Assembly (NCBI RefSeq): GCF_004345245.1 | Contig: NZ_SLUQ01000011.1 | Span: forward strand, 1-64,000 | Length of the DNA stretch: 64,000 nt | DNA from: Rhizobium sp. BK251 | GTDB lineage: Bacteria > Pseudomonadota > Alphaproteobacteria > Rhizobiales > Rhizobiaceae | Reading direction: 5' to 3' | In this document: positions 50,458 through 59,359 of the stretch, in pieces | Position numbering within the stretch: position 1 is the stretch's first letter | Layout: the number at the start of each line of letters is the position of its first letter | Program-made: the position numbers and the translations under genes | The notes under the pieces: generated by a model | What the model saw: only the letters and a program-made list of their open reading frames with translations | Told to the model about the DNA's origin: nothing | The model's database searches: none

Positions 50458-50651
50458 GCCCCGCCTTTCTTGCTGTCATCTTGCTGCTCGCACCGTCGGT
50501 GGCCGTTCCAACGGCAACCACATTGGCCATCAGGCTCGACATCCCCGGCAACACATGGATGCGCAGGGAGCAGCGGGTGGCGCAGAAGAAGTTCCTTGCT
50601 TCAAGCAAAGATCTGACTCCGATCAAAAAAGGGACGGGAGATGCGGCCGCG
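50454..50651 (+). CDS. trbK: TrbK-like entry-exclusion region, fused in frame to trbL
   Basis: The 66 codons from GTG 50454 (overlapping the trbJ stop) encode a signal-like start (MSPAFLAVILLLAPSVAVPT) and a charged tail REQRVAQKKFLASSKDLTPI with KK-GTGDAA, in the position and with the Arg-x-x-F-F/L pattern of TrbK. No stop codon precedes trbL, whose ATG at 50652 is in the same frame, so the product can only end as a TrbK-TrbL fusion or by internal initiation. It has no lipobox Cys. Assignment rests mainly on synteny. Confidence 0.6.
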
Positions 50652-51833
50652 ATGGTAAAGCGCGATCTTATACGGACCTATCTTGCTACGGCGCTTATTT
50701 GCCTTGCGCTCGCCGGCCCCGCATATGCTCAACATGGCCAGGTGTTGACCGAGCTGGAAAACCAGGTTTCCGCCTCAGCGAAGGACTGGCAGACCGCGAT
50801 CACGGAGGCGGCAACGTCCCTGTTCTGGATCCTCGCGGCGATCGAAGTGGGCGTCGCGGCTGTATGGCTCGCCATTCAGGCGGCGTCGCTCGACAGCTGG
50901 TTTGCCGAGCTCGTGCGGCGGATCATGTTCATCGGTTTCTTCGCCTTCGTACTCAGCCAAGGGCCGACCTTTGCGCGGGCCGTGGTCGACAGCCTTTTCC
51001 AAATTGGCGCAGGCGGCGGCTCGGCTTCACCGGCCGAGGTCTTCGACGCGGGCATTCGTGTCGCATCGCAGATGTCGCAGCAGGCCAAGTTCGGCGTCTT
51101 CGAAGACAACGCGCTCGCGATCGCCGCGGTGCTGGCAATGGGCGTCGTTGTGATCTGCTTTTCGCTCGTTGCGGCGATCTTCGTGGCCGTCATGGTCGAG
51201 ATGTATGTGGGCTTGCTCGCCGGCATGATCATGCTTGGTCTTGGCGGGTCGTCCTATACCAAGGACTTCGCGATCCGCTACCTCGTTTATGCCTTCGGTG
51301 TCGGCATGAAGCTCATGGCCCTCGTGATGATCGCAAGGATCGGATCGCAGGTGCTGCTCGGGCTGGCCGGGGCGCCGACGGCTGACACAGATCAGTTCAT
51401 CACAACGCTTGCGATTGCCGGCATATCGGTCGTCGTCTTCATCATCGCGATATATGTGCCAAACATCATTCAGGGCGTTGTCCAGGGAGTCTCCGTTTCA
51501 GGCGGGATGGAAGCCATCCGCCACGGCGGCCACGCAGCATCCTTTGCCGCCGGCAGCGCCTTTAGCGGCGCCGGTGCCGTTGGCGCAGGCTTCGCGGCGG
51601 GGCAAGTGGCCCGTTCGGCCGGATCCTCGTTCGCCGGCGCAGCAATTCGAGGCATGGGTGCCGGGATAGGCTCAGCCGGCCGTGCAGTGGCGTCCGCGGC
51701 AAAGGAAAAAGCGATCGGCTCCCCCGGCGCTTATGCCGGTTCGATCCTTGGGCTTGCGAACGCCAGGCTCGATGAAAACCGGACCGGCCAGAGCGCGCCG
51801 AAAGCACCCCCTGAACACAACGACAAACAATAG
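50652..51833 (+). CDS. trbL: TrbL (VirB6-like) polytopic channel protein
   Basis: The 393-residue TrbL portion begins MVKRDLIRTYLATALICLAL (signal-like), then AQHGQVLTELENQVSASAKD, membrane segments SLFWILAAIEVGVAAVWLAI, RIMFIGFFAFVLSQGPTFAR, VVVICFSLVAAIFVAVMVEM and IAGISVVVFIIAIYVPNIIQ, and an Ala/Gly-rich tail. GGGAG precedes ATG 50652, but the frame is continuous with trbK upstream. TrbL is the inner-membrane channel component. Confidence 0.93.
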   Translation: MVKRDLIRTYLATALICLALAGPAYAQHGQVLTELENQVSASAKDWQTAITEAATSLFWILAAIEVGVAAVWLAIQAASLDSWFAELVRRIMFIGFFAFVLSQGPTFARAVVDSLFQIGAGGGSASPAEVFDAGIRVASQMSQQAKFGVFEDNALAIAAVLAMGVVVICFSLVAAIFVAVMVEMYVGLLAGMIMLGLGGSSYTKDFAIRYLVYAFGVGMKLMALVMIARIGSQVLLGLAGAPTADTDQFITTLAIAGISVVVFIIAIYVPNIIQGVVQGVSVSGGMEAIRHGGHAASFAAGSAFSGAGAVGAGFAAGQVARSAGSSFAGAAIRGMGAGIGSAGRAVASAAKEKAIGSPGAYAGSILGLANARLDENRTGQSAPKAPPEHNDKQ

Positions 51834-51850
51834 AAACGAGGCAAACATCC

Positions 51851-52513
51851 ATGGGAGCCAACCGCGCCCCCGACAATCCCTACCTTGCTGCCCGCCAGGA
51901 ATGGTCCGAGCGGTATGGCACCTATGTGAAGGCGGCTGCCGCTTGGCGGATCGTCGGCATCCTCGGACTGACCATGGCGGTGATCGGCTTCGGCTATGCC
52001 ATGTATCTCAGTACCCAGGTTAAACTGGTGCCTTACATCGTTGAAGTCGACAAGCTGGGCGTATCTGTGACCGCCGGCTTCCCTCAGCAGATCGAATATG
52101 CCGATGTCCGCGTGGTTCGCGCCACGCTCGGCAACTTCGTGACCAGCTTCCGGTCGATCACGCCCGACGCCGTGGTGCAGAAGCAATATATCGACCGGAC
52201 CTATGCCCTGCTGCGGACATCGGACCCGTCGACGGAAAAGATCAACGCTTGGTTCCGCGGCAACTCACCCTTCGAGAAGGCGAAGACCGCAACCGTCGCC
52301 ATCGAGGTCAACAACATCGTGGCGCTGTCGAACCAGACCTACCAGATCGACTGGACGGAGTATGAGCGCGACCGTAAGGGCAAGGAAGCCGGGACCCGCC
52401 GTTTCCGTGGCATCGCGACGGTCACACTGACCGCACCGCAGGATGAGGCGATCATCCGGCTCAACCCGATCGGCCTTTACGTCCGGGATTTCGACTGGAC
52501 AGCACAGCTCTAG
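51851..52513 (+). CDS. trbF: TrbF (VirB8-like)
   Basis: The 220-residue protein reads NRAPDNPYLAARQEWSERYG, a single N-terminal membrane helix (WRIVGILGLTMAVIGFGYAM), then periplasmic VPYIVEVDKLGVSVTAGFPQ, TPDAVVQKQYIDRTYALLRT and NQTYQIDWTEYERDRKGKEA, the TrbF pattern. It nucleates the assembly of the channel. Starts 17 bases after trbL. Confidence 0.95.
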   Translation: MGANRAPDNPYLAARQEWSERYGTYVKAAAAWRIVGILGLTMAVIGFGYAMYLSTQVKLVPYIVEVDKLGVSVTAGFPQQIEYADVRVVRATLGNFVTSFRSITPDAVVQKQYIDRTYALLRTSDPSTEKINAWFRGNSPFEKAKTATVAIEVNNIVALSNQTYQIDWTEYERDRKGKEAGTRRFRGIATVTLTAPQDEAIIRLNPIGLYVRDFDWTAQL

Positions 52514-52530
52514 GGCAGGGGAATTCAAGT

Positions 52531-53343
52531 ATGCAGATTATAGGAATGATTGCGGCGGCTAGCTGCATGGCGGGCCTTGCCCTTGGCAATGGCGCCGTCG
52601 CGCAGAGCATGACTGCCAATGAAGCGAAGGGTACAGCCATTTCCCAGAAATGGCGTGGAACCCCAGGCCTGGTCACGACCGGTCCGGACGGGAAGGTGAT
52701 CTTTCTGTTTGGAGAAACCCAACCGTCCGTCGTCTGCTCGCCGCTCCAGGTCTGCGATATCGAGCTGCAGGGCGGAGAGATCGTCCGTGATGTGCTGGTC
52801 GGCGATACCGTTCGCTGGAAGGTCGAGCCCGCCACCTCTGGCGCGACCGGCGGCCAGGCGATCCATCTGATTGTCAAACCTTCCGAACCGGGGCTGGTCA
52901 CGTCGATGGTGGTGACTACGTCACGGCGGACCTATCACATCCAGCTCAAGTCCCGCCCAACCCAGTATATGGCCCGTGTCGGCTTCGAATATCCGGAGGA
53001 TGCATCGACGAAGCTGGCCGACATCAACGCTCGCTTGGAGGCTAGCGGATTGCCGGGCAGTGCTCCGGACAAACTGAACTTTTCCTATTCGGTCAGCGGC
53101 GGGGCGTCCTGGCGGCCGAAGCGCGTCTATTCCGACGGCGTCAAGACCTACATCCAGTTTCCGAAATCGATCTCCGGTCAGGACGCGCCGGTATTGTTCG
53201 TTGTCTCAGGCGGTCAAAATCGCATCGTCAACTATCGAATGAAGAACGACGTAATGATCGTCGACTATGCAATCGATGAGGCCATTCTCGTCTCCGGGGT
53301 CGGATGGCATCAGCAGAAGATCACCATCCGGCGGGGCGACTGA
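52531..53343 (+). CDS. trbG: TrbG (VirB9-like) outer-membrane complex protein
   Basis: The 270-residue protein has a signal peptide (IIGMIAAASCMAGLALGNGA then VAQS), an N-terminal part with VVCSPLQVCDIELQGGEIVR and the C-terminal beta domain PTQYMARVGFEYPEDASTK, WRPKRVYSDGVKTYIQFPK and VDYAIDEAILVSGVGWHQQK. VirB9-type proteins form the outer ring with TrbI and TrbH. Intact. Confidence 0.95.
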   Translation: MQIIGMIAAASCMAGLALGNGAVAQSMTANEAKGTAISQKWRGTPGLVTTGPDGKVIFLFGETQPSVVCSPLQVCDIELQGGEIVRDVLVGDTVRWKVEPATSGATGGQAIHLIVKPSEPGLVTSMVVTTSRRTYHIQLKSRPTQYMARVGFEYPEDASTKLADINARLEASGLPGSAPDKLNFSYSVSGGASWRPKRVYSDGVKTYIQFPKSISGQDAPVLFVVSGGQNRIVNYRMKNDVMIVDYAIDEAILVSGVGWHQQKITIRRGD

Positions 53344-53345
53344 CG

Positions 53346-53783
53346 ATGCCCCGGCTCCTTGCTTTCCTCCTTATCGCCGCACTGGCCTCTGGCTGTGAAA
53401 CTGCCGATGACGCCCTCACCACCAGCGCCACGCCAGTCGCTGTGACCAGCCGCGCGGCGAGTGCCATCGCTGGTGACATGGCAAGCCGGCTCGCAGAACA
53501 GATCGGCGCTGCGGCCACAACCACTATCAAGATGGACAAGGACGATTCCGACTACGCCAGCGCGCTCGAGGCAGCCCTGAAGGGTTGGGGCTACTCGATC
53601 ATCACCGATGGCAAGGTGTCGAAGGATCAGAGACCGACCGAGCTTGCCTGGTCGATCGACACCATCGACGGTCAGGTGCTTGCGCGGCTGACGACGCCAT
53701 CGATTGCACTCGGACGGGCCTACTTGCCGACCGCGACTGGCGCGACCCCGGCAAGTCCGTTGTCGATCATGCAGCGCAACTGA
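53346..53783 (+). CDS. trbH: TrbH lipoprotein (VirB7-like)
   Basis: From ATG 53346 (two bases after trbG) the 145-residue protein has a lipobox LASGC after MPRLLAFLLIAA, and a C-terminal part with DYASALEAALKGWGYSIITD and LAWSIDTIDGQVLARLTTPS, the TrbH pattern of rhizobial plasmids. It is thought to act as the outer-membrane lipoprotein partner of TrbG/TrbI. Confidence 0.92.
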   Translation: MPRLLAFLLIAALASGCETADDALTTSATPVAVTSRAASAIAGDMASRLAEQIGAAATTTIKMDKDDSDYASALEAALKGWGYSIITDGKVSKDQRPTELAWSIDTIDGQVLARLTTPSIALGRAYLPTATGATPASPLSIMQRN

Positions 53784-53795
53784 GCGGAGAAAGCC

Positions 53796-55097
53796 ATGGT
53801 CCAATCGCTTCAGCTCGGCGGCTCGGGTGGCAGCACCGATCAGCACGGCATGCGTCGCCTCAATCGGCTTCCCATTGTCATCGCCATCGCCGTTGTCGTG
53901 CTGTTTCTAGGCGTCGTCGTCATTGGTCTTTCCTGGCGTGGCCTTCCCTTCAGTCGCGGCAACGATCTCGACAGTCGCTCAAGCGCACCGGCGACGAGTT
54001 TCGGGGACCAGCTCAAGCGGGGCGTGTCCGATGGCATTATCGGCGAGCCGGACCGCCAGGACATGTTTCCGCCGACGCCGGCGGTCCGACCAAAGGAGGA
54101 AAAGCAGATCCCCGTCGTCGAACCGCGAGTGGACGACCGACAGGATCGCCGTCCACGGCTCGAAAGCGAGGAAGAATGGAGAGCCCGGCTGAGACGGGAG
54201 CAGGACGAGCAGTTTCTTCGCGAGGCGCAGCGCCAGCGGATGTTTCAGCTTCAGGCAAGGGCGACCGCGCTCGATTCACCCCTCAAAGTCGATATCTCTG
54301 ATGTCGAAAAGGCGGCCGCGCAATCGACATCAGAGACCCGTCAGCCGTCGAGCCTGACTTTGGGTAGCGCTTCCGATCTGTATGCCCAGGCGATGAAATC
54401 CGGACTGTTGGGGCAGAACGTTGATCCTAATGGCCAGACATCGAAAGAGGATTTTTTCAATCAGGATATCAAGGATCTCGGCTATTTGCCTAACCAGGTT
54501 GTGCCGCAGCTGTCGCTCTACGAGCTGAAGCGCGGATCGGTCATCCCCGCTACTTTGATCACCGGCCTCAATTCCGACCTCCCTGGACGGATCACGGCGC
54601 AGGTCAGCCAGAACGTTTATGACAGCGCGACGGGCTACCGACTTCTCATCCCACAGGGGGCGAAACTGTTCGGGCGTTATGACTCCAACGTATCGTTCGG
54701 GCAGAAGCGCGCCCTCGTCGTCTGGACGGATCTGATCTTTCCGAACGGATTGACCCTGCAGATCGGTGGGATGGCCGGTACGGATGCCGAAGGCTACGGC
54801 GGCTTCAAGGACAAGGTCGATCGCCACCTTTGGCGCACCTTTGGATCGGCGGCGCTCGTTGCCTTGATCGGAACGGGCATCGACATGTCGATGCCGGAGA
54901 GCTCGACGCTGGCGACACAGGATACCGCCTCGGACGCCGCCCGGCGAAATTTCGCGGACTCGTTCGGACGGGTCGCAGAGCAAACAATCTCAAAGAATCT
55001 CAATGTGCAGCCGATGATCCAGATAAGGCCCGGTTACAAGTTCAATGTCCTTGTCGACCAGGACATTATCTTCCCCTCCGCATACAGGAGAAACTAG
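53796..55097 (+). CDS. trbI: TrbI (VirB10-like)
   Basis: The 433-residue protein has a cytoplasmic start, one membrane helix (RLPIVIAIAVVVLFLGVVVI), a long Pro/Arg/charged linker and the C-terminal VirB10 domain: SPLKVDISDVEKAA, KRGSVIPATLITGLNSDLPG, GYRLLIPQGAKLFGRYDSNV and IQIRPGYKFNVLVDQDIIFP. It spans the envelope and couples ATPase energy to the outer ring. Last gene of the trb operon; intact. Confidence 0.95.
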   Translation: MVQSLQLGGSGGSTDQHGMRRLNRLPIVIAIAVVVLFLGVVVIGLSWRGLPFSRGNDLDSRSSAPATSFGDQLKRGVSDGIIGEPDRQDMFPPTPAVRPKEEKQIPVVEPRVDDRQDRRPRLESEEEWRARLRREQDEQFLREAQRQRMFQLQARATALDSPLKVDISDVEKAAAQSTSETRQPSSLTLGSASDLYAQAMKSGLLGQNVDPNGQTSKEDFFNQDIKDLGYLPNQVVPQLSLYELKRGSVIPATLITGLNSDLPGRITAQVSQNVYDSATGYRLLIPQGAKLFGRYDSNVSFGQKRALVVWTDLIFPNGLTLQIGGMAGTDAEGYGGFKDKVDRHLWRTFGSAALVALIGTGIDMSMPESSTLATQDTASDAARRNFADSFGRVAEQTISKNLNVQPMIQIRPGYKFNVLVDQDIIFPSAYRRN

Positions 55098-55102
55098 GTC
55101 GA

Positions 55103-55120
55103 TGCTGCAGATCTGCTCGA
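55103..55120. promoter_or_regulatory. Palindrome resembling a TraR-binding tra box
   Basis: The bases TGCTGCAGATCTGCTCGA lie just after the trbI stop. The core GCAGATCTGC is a perfect palindrome and matches the centre of the known Ti tra box, which has GTGCAGATCTGCAC. The flanks differ. No gene starts close to it on either strand, so it may be a relic of a lost traR/traM region or coincidence. Confidence 0.25.
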
Positions 55121-55859
55121 TTCCCGGATCGGGTTGCAGGTCGTTCTGGCGGTCCATTGCCGGCTGAAGGCTCTTGCCACGCCCTCGTTTATCAGACCGA
55201 AGCGTATGCTTTCGCGGCGAGAAAGCATGTGTGTTACGTGGGGAGTAAAGGCGAGAAACACCCGTGACCTCCGCTGGCGCTCCGACAACGTCTGACGCAT
55301 CAGAAATTGTCGAGGCGCAATCCGCACCTACGACCTCGCGTGCAGCGTATCCTCCAATTTTCCTTTGCGCCGAATCTCAATAGGACGGCTCGAAGGCTGG
55401 CATGAAGAAAAGTTCGAAAGTGCGCGTTTCCGGAGAAGCGGGTCGCTCGCTTGCACACAACCAGGAGCGCAGACAAGTCTTCCTTTGCGAGAAATCGTTC
55501 TAGGCCATATTTAATCAAAGGCGCTCTCTAGCGATGCCAACTGAATCGTCATCCGCGATGTCACGTTGTTTGACACTAGGCGTAATGGGGGGCGAGTACT
55601 CAAATCACGCCGATGCATCGGTCACGGCCCTCCGGTGAGCCAGTGCGCGGACGCGAGAGACATATGCGGCAAGGGCAGAGCGTCCCGGTGGCACTACGAA
55701 GAGATTTCGTAGGGCGGAGAAGATCGCTGTAAAGCATTGTAGTCCGTCGGCTGATCGGAGACCTTGCATCATCCGTTCCCGAGCTGATGGTCAGTGCGCT
55801 CACACCAACCATCTATCCGGCAACCATTAAGCCCGCGCCTTGTGACATCGCCGCACGGA
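55121..55859. other. Gap where traR and traM usually lie; no gene supported
   Basis: On Ti-like plasmids the quorum-sensing regulators sit between trbI and traH. Reading both strands here gave no LuxR-type helix-turn-helix and no TraM-like sequence, only short frames without ribosome sites. Confidence 0.45.
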
Positions 55860-56480
55860 TCACTTCTGCCCGCCTATTCGGGAAAGATCGATCCGCATTT
55901 CGGCCGCACCGATCGGCTCTTCGCCAACGCGCTCTTCCTCGACCGCAGCTACTGGTGCCTCCTCGCTCTGATTGTCGGGAGGATTTCGCCTCGTGCCCCT
56001 TCCGGGCAGGAACGTTGCTCCACCGGGATCCGCCGCCCGAAACACCTCAGTCCCCTCAAAGTAGCCGGTCTTCCAGGCGTAGATCGCATCGTCAACCATT
56101 TGCGGCAGGATATCCTTGTTCGTCGGACTTCCATACCACCGGGTGACGATGCGTGCGACCTTGGCAAACATTGCTGTCCCTGTCTTGAGGTTCGTGCATG
56201 CGATGAACAGTGAAGCATCAACTTGTGAGTCATCCGTGACGCCGATACCCGCGGGCAGCTGCGTGATTCCAACCCGGACCCCTGCCTTTCCGAGGTACTT
56301 GCGCAGCACCGCAAAGGCCTCATCCGGTGTCTGGAGCTTCGGTATCAGTACTAGGCGACCATCCGACTTGATGGTGAGCGCCAATGGATCCTCCGCACCA
56401 GCGACGGTGACGAACTGCTCGACGATCGCGGGCGTCAGGGATGGGTCGGCACATCTTTCAATCAGAACTGCGTCGATCAT
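55860..56480 (-). CDS. traH: Conjugal transfer protein TraH
   Basis: The 206-residue protein matches Ti-plasmid TraH: IVEQFVTVAGAEDPLALTIK, LIPKLQTPDEAFAVLRKYLG, TNLKTGTAMFAKVARIVTRW and YAWKTGYFEGTEVFRAADPG, ending in an acidic tail. Its function is not well defined; it is always the last gene of the traAFBH operon. It lies 12 bases downstream of traB. Confidence 0.9.
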   Translation of the reverse strand: MIDAVLIERCADPSLTPAIVEQFVTVAGAEDPLALTIKSDGRLVLIPKLQTPDEAFAVLRKYLGKAGVRVGITQLPAGIGVTDDSQVDASLFIACTNLKTGTAMFAKVARIVTRWYGSPTNKDILPQMVDDAIYAWKTGYFEGTEVFRAADPGGATFLPGRGTRRNPPDNQSEEAPVAAVEEERVGEEPIGAAEMRIDLSRIGGQK

Positions 56481-56492
56481 TTTGTTACCCGA

Positions 56493-57653
56493 TCAGGTGT
56501 TGAAGGAAAATGCGAGAGGCTTATCGAAGAGCCGCGCCCAGGCTTCTGTGCTGGCCTTCTGTATGTCGATGATCGACGTCCCGATGGTCCACCAGCCATT
56601 TCCGACCGCGATGATGGCATCGGGGTCGTGGAGCATCGACTGCATAACCGGCCAGACGAGGAGCTGCTCATAGCAGATTAGTGGCGCGACCGTCTGCGCG
56701 CCCACGACAACGACAGGATTGGCGAAGAGATGCGCCCTCGCACCACCGACCTGGCCAAGGAGCGGCCGCCACGGCTGCCACATCGAGCCTGGCACCGGCA
56801 TGCGTTCGCGATAGATGACTTCGCCGCCGGTGCCGCTGACGCGAACCAGCACATTGTCGTAGCCGTCGTTGTCGATCACCGACGCGCCGGCGATAACGAC
56901 CTGCTCGCTTGCAGCCAGTTGCTGCTGCCAGAACCGCTCTGTAGTCGGCGTCCAGAAGCCAATTGCGCTCTCCGGCAAAAGCACAATGGCTTCAGCCGGC
57001 TGCCAACGAACATTGGCAATGAGTTCCTGCTGGCGCTTAAGGCTGCTGTCTCGACCGAGAGAGGACCCTAATTGCAGGTCGACACCCCGAATCGACGCAG
57101 GTAACACCGGCTGTGTCCACTGCGCGGCAGACCAGAGCCAGAAGCCAACAAAAGCAATGGCAGCAACCGGCCGGAGGCGCGTCGTCATGACCGCAAGGCC
57201 GGTTGCGGTGGCCGCCAGACCGAGCCAGCCCCATCCGGGAAACAGAATACCAGCAGCCGTCAGCGGATGCGCCCAGCCGAGGATTCCAAACGGTGGAACG
57301 GCGATCAGCACGGCCGCGGCAACATAGAACAGCGGCCTCCACAGACCTGGACGCTTCGTCCACAGCGTCGCATGCACGAATACGAAGCCAGACGAGGCGG
57401 CAAGCCAGAGGAGCAGTCCCGGCAGGAGATCCGCCGCATAGTAGGTGGCGACACCCTGGGGCAGTCCGCGCGCCGCGGCGAGGAAGTAGACGGCTGAGCA
57501 AGCCGCGGCCTGCTTTCGGGTTCTCGCCAATGACCAGATCGCCGGAAAGAACGTCGCTGCAGGCAATAGGAAAACATGTCCGCTCCAGCCAAGCCGGCCA
57601 ACCGCGAGAGAGCCGAGCAGCAGGAGTGCGATGCGGCCCTGATCACGGCGCAA
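56493..57653 (-). CDS. traB: TraB, nitrilase/apolipoprotein acyltransferase-like membrane protein
   Basis: The 386-residue protein has about six membrane helices in its first half (LLLGSLAVGRLGW, LLPGLLLWLAASSGFVFVHA, LIAVPPFGILGWAHPLTAAG) and a CN-hydrolase-like domain with EAIVLLPESAIGFWTP (Glu), VIYRERMPVPGSMWQPWRPL (Lys position is Arg) and VAPLICYEQLLVWPVM (Cys). The layout resembles Lnt. TraB promotes conjugation in Ti plasmids; the reaction is not established. Overlaps the traF end by 11 bases. Confidence 0.9.
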   Translation of the reverse strand: MRRDQGRIALLLLGSLAVGRLGWSGHVFLLPAATFFPAIWSLARTRKQAAACSAVYFLAAARGLPQGVATYYAADLLPGLLLWLAASSGFVFVHATLWTKRPGLWRPLFYVAAAVLIAVPPFGILGWAHPLTAAGILFPGWGWLGLAATATGLAVMTTRLRPVAAIAFVGFWLWSAAQWTQPVLPASIRGVDLQLGSSLGRDSSLKRQQELIANVRWQPAEAIVLLPESAIGFWTPTTERFWQQQLAASEQVVIAGASVIDNDGYDNVLVRVSGTGGEVIYRERMPVPGSMWQPWRPLLGQVGGARAHLFANPVVVVGAQTVAPLICYEQLLVWPVMQSMLHDPDAIIAVGNGWWTIGTSIIDIQKASTEAWARLFDKPLAFSFNT

Positions 57654-58203
57654 AAGTCAGCACCTCTTCGGCACGGCCGAGAATGCCGGATGCGGGGATT
57701 GGCCCAAAATATCGAGAGTCGAAGGAGGCAACAAACGGCGAATGAACAAAGACCTCACCGGCGGGCACCGAGCTTCCGGCAAACGCGAAGAGCGTCCGAC
57801 CCGAACCGTCTATTGTCCTGACATCGGAATGAGCGAGAGCACGACCGTCGATCGTCACGGACCGGTCGATGACGAGACGGGTGCCTTCAGTGGCGACAAT
57901 GGTTTTGATCAGTGGTGCGTATCCGCCGGGGCAAAGGCCGGATCTGAGATAACCTCGGTCACGGGCATCCTTCATGGCTGCAGTCTGCGGCGGGCAGATG
58001 AACACGACATCGCCAACGGTCGCCGGCAGGTTGAGGGTGACGATGCGCCAAAGACCGAGCGGCTCGCTCGGGGTGAGATTGATGCGGTAGCCCAGCATAC
58101 CGATGCCCGCAACGGAGAGCGGGAACGCGACAAGCGCCGCGCTCCACGTCCGTCGCTGACGGCGGTCCCTGAGATCGCCAATTTTGTTCGACGGACATGT
58201 CAT
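57643..58203 (-). CDS. traF: TraF signal-peptidase-like pilin maturation protease
   Basis: The 186-residue protein has one N-terminal membrane helix (WSAALVAFPLSVAGIGMLGY) followed by NLTPSEPLGLWRI with the nucleophile Ser and, further on, GGYAPLIKTIVATEGTRLVI with the general-base Lys, the S26 dyad. RP4 TraF cleaves and circularises TrbC pilin, and trbC is present here. Starts in ATGA overlap with the end of traA'. Confidence 0.93.
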   Translation of the reverse strand: MTCPSNKIGDLRDRRQRRTWSAALVAFPLSVAGIGMLGYRINLTPSEPLGLWRIVTLNLPATVGDVVFICPPQTAAMKDARDRGYLRSGLCPGGYAPLIKTIVATEGTRLVIDRSVTIDGRALAHSDVRTIDGSGRTLFAFAGSSVPAGEVFVHSPFVASFDSRYFGPIPASGILGRAEEVLTFAP

Positions 58204-59279
58204 TTGAGCGTCAGCCCTTGGGACTTAGACTGGCGCATGCTCTCTGCCTGCTTGAGCGTGATGGCGCTCCGCTCGTGGGCGGACAGTTGCTGCACGGTGC
58301 GCATCAAAGTCCAGGCCGATTGCACCTCGCTCCTTTGTGTCGTGCTCATACTCTCTGTGAGCCTGGGGAAGGCCTCCCCATCAGCGCTTTTTGCTGCTAG
58401 CGGGAGGAATGTTCGTTCGCCGAGGCGCTCGGCGACGGCTCTTGCAAAACCTTCGAGCTCCGCCTTCACCAATTTGTCGGAAAGCGCATATTCAGGACTG
58501 GACGGAAGATCGTTGCGATCGACAGCGCCGCGGACGCGCTCGAGCACCGTCTTGGCGCCCGAGGATAGTGCCGGAATTTCCGCGGCGACCTTTCGGCGGG
58601 CGGCAAGTTCCTTGGCCTGATTGCGCCGCTCTGCACCGCCGCGCTGGCGTAGATAGTCGCTCAGGCTGCTCGCCAATGCCGTGATATTGTTGAGAGCGCG
58701 CTTGCGATCAGCCTTGTTGGCGCGGCTGGCGAACATACCCATTTTGCCCTTGATGGCTCCAAACGCTTCAGGGTCGGCGGCGACCTTCGCGATCGTCGAT
58801 CTCCCGACCTCGTCATTCGCCAGCATGGCGTCGACGTTGACGGCCCTGAAGGCGGCCTCGGGCTGGGCGTAGACCTTGCGGATCCGCGTCGATACCTCCT
58901 CCCATTGCGCCTTCAGCGCGGGATCGGCCGCGAGCTTGTCGCCGACAGTCTGGTCGATCGTTTTCGGGAATTTGGTGACACCCGATACCATCGATTTTGC
59001 CTCCTTTGCGATGTTGGAAACTGTCTGGTAAGCGCTGGTCTGAAGACCGAGTTTGGCACCGATAACCCTGAGCCGGCCGGCGAGATCGACGAGCTTCTGC
59101 TTCTGACTCACTGTCCATTCAAGCCGGTCTCGGACCAGTGTGCGCGCGACATTCATCAGGTGAAGGCCGCGTGCCTCGGCAGATCGCAGCGCCTGGCGAT
59201 AGGGGCTGCCGCCGGCATAATCGAGCCCTTCGGATCGGCCGGGATCATCTGCAAAGGCGTTGGCTGCGCCAACTCGCAT
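58200..59279 (-). pseudogene. traA: TraA, C-terminal remnant without relaxase and helicase
   Basis: The 359-residue frame is the C-terminal part of Ti-type TraA: YRQALRSAEARGLHLMNVAR, TLVRDRLEWTVSQKQKLVDL, then long helices to the end. Full TraA has about 1,100 residues, with an N-terminal MobA-like relaxase (His triad, nicking Tyr) and a RecD-like helicase, none of which is present. The frame continues a few codons upstream of 59279 (NLLTE) and then meets a stop. Only about 80 bases separate it from traC, so the oriT interval is also gone. The deletion leaves downstream traF, traB and traH intact. Confidence 0.88.
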
Positions 59280-59359
59280 TTCTGTCAGTAGATTGGCACG
59301 TCGATCTGCTGACTTTCATGCTGTTCGGAATCGAGAGCACATGAAAGGACAAACGGCAA

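Noticed and set aside
59280..59359. Possible oriT between traA remnant and traC
   Set aside because: Only about 80 bases remain and no RSF1010/Ti-like nick sequence was seen.
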